Under the pieces are notes generated by a model. That model was not told where the DNA came from. It did no database searches and saw nothing but the letters and a program-made list of their open reading frames with translations. A stretch of 64,000 nucleotides of DNA. It comes from Brachynemurus nebulosus. Its lineage: Eukaryota; Arthropoda; Insecta; Neuroptera; Myrmeleontidae. Shown one piece after another: positions 63,640 to 64,000 of this stretch. A program made the translations under genes and the position numbers. The number at the start of each line of letters is the position of its first letter. Within the stretch, counting starts at the first letter, position 1. The stretch is taken from positions 37,954,803-38,018,802 of the forward strand of contig JAPWDM010000004.1 of the NCBI GenBank assembly GCA_035578155.1, written 5' to 3'.

Positions 63640-64000
63640 ATGACACGCTACTTATAAAGCGGTTTTTTTCGAATTTAGCTCGCAAAAAATGAGACAGAAA
63701 AAAAAAGAATGCGAGTGCGAGTGAAATGGAGAACGACATATTTCCTAGTTTTTCTCGAAAAGTAAATAATTTAGAGCAACGGTATAAAAACATTTTTGAT
63801 GCATTTTACCTTTTACTATGGCTTGGTGTAAAAAAAAATTTGAAAAATTGCTTAATTCTGGCAAAAAACTCATTTTGTTGACAAAAAACGCCCGGAAAAC
63901 CTACTTCTGGGCATCCGACATGTCTGGCTAACGAACTCATCCAACGATTTGGAAAATCGAATACGCACACAAAATTTCATAAGCATTAAACGTTTCGTTC
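63640..64000 (-). mobile_element. HL-B copy cut by the window edge
   Basis: It matches in reverse the right half and downstream part of the copy at 8,579-9,222, with GGGCATCCGACATGTCTGGC and TTCATAAGCATTAAACG. The (TA)n core would lie just beyond 64,000. Confidence 0.7.

Overview
This window looks like a piece of AT-rich arthropod, probably insect, nuclear DNA made almost wholly of mobile elements and their wreckage. I found no host gene. The pointers to an insect are a Ty3/gypsy element primed by tRNA-Ser, Dong/R4-type LINE pieces embedded in TAA repeats, Tc1, mariner and pogo transposase relics, and many TIR elements with classic target duplications. No species can be named from the sequence alone.

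Layout. 1-1.05 kb: 5' end of a Ty3/gypsy-type LTR element on the minus strand, with a gag frame that is open to the window edge. 1.1-9.2 kb: copies of two non-coding families built around (TA)n tracts, called here HL-A and HL-B, a hAT-type MITE and an R1-like endonuclease relic. 9.5-11.1 kb: a fold-back Tc1 derivative. 11.17-22.56 kb: an 11.4 kb near-perfect palindrome whose centre lies in the (TA)n tract of an HL-A copy. Its left arm carries a 2.68 kb HL-B element that the right arm lacks. 22.6-35 kb: further HL-B and HL-A copies and a run of TIR elements with target duplications TTAA, ATTTTGAC, TTA, TAA and an 8-bp hAT-type repeat. 35.3-37.1 kb: a LINE broken by an inverted-repeat insertion. 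37.5-46.6 kb: the two ends of a Dong/R4-type LINE, each bordered by (TAA)n, separated by about 5 kb of nested insertions. 46.6-64 kb: HL-A and HL-B copies, pogo, mariner and Tc1 relics, nested MITEs and long AT-rich stretches where I recognise nothing.

Main idea. HL-A (about 1.8 kb) and HL-B (about 0.5-2.7 kb) share no sequence but share one plan: a terminal motif at the 5' end, its inverted copy about 29 bases inside the 3' end, a short hairpin between that copy and the 3' end, a (TA)n core, internal minisatellite repeats, and insertion in a T or A run without a clear target duplication. This matches the structure described for non-autonomous Helentron-associated elements (the DINE-1/HINE type). 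No Rep-helicase protein is present here, so the assignment is structural. The palindrome and a nested site in a TTAA element give internal empty-site evidence for the termini of both families.
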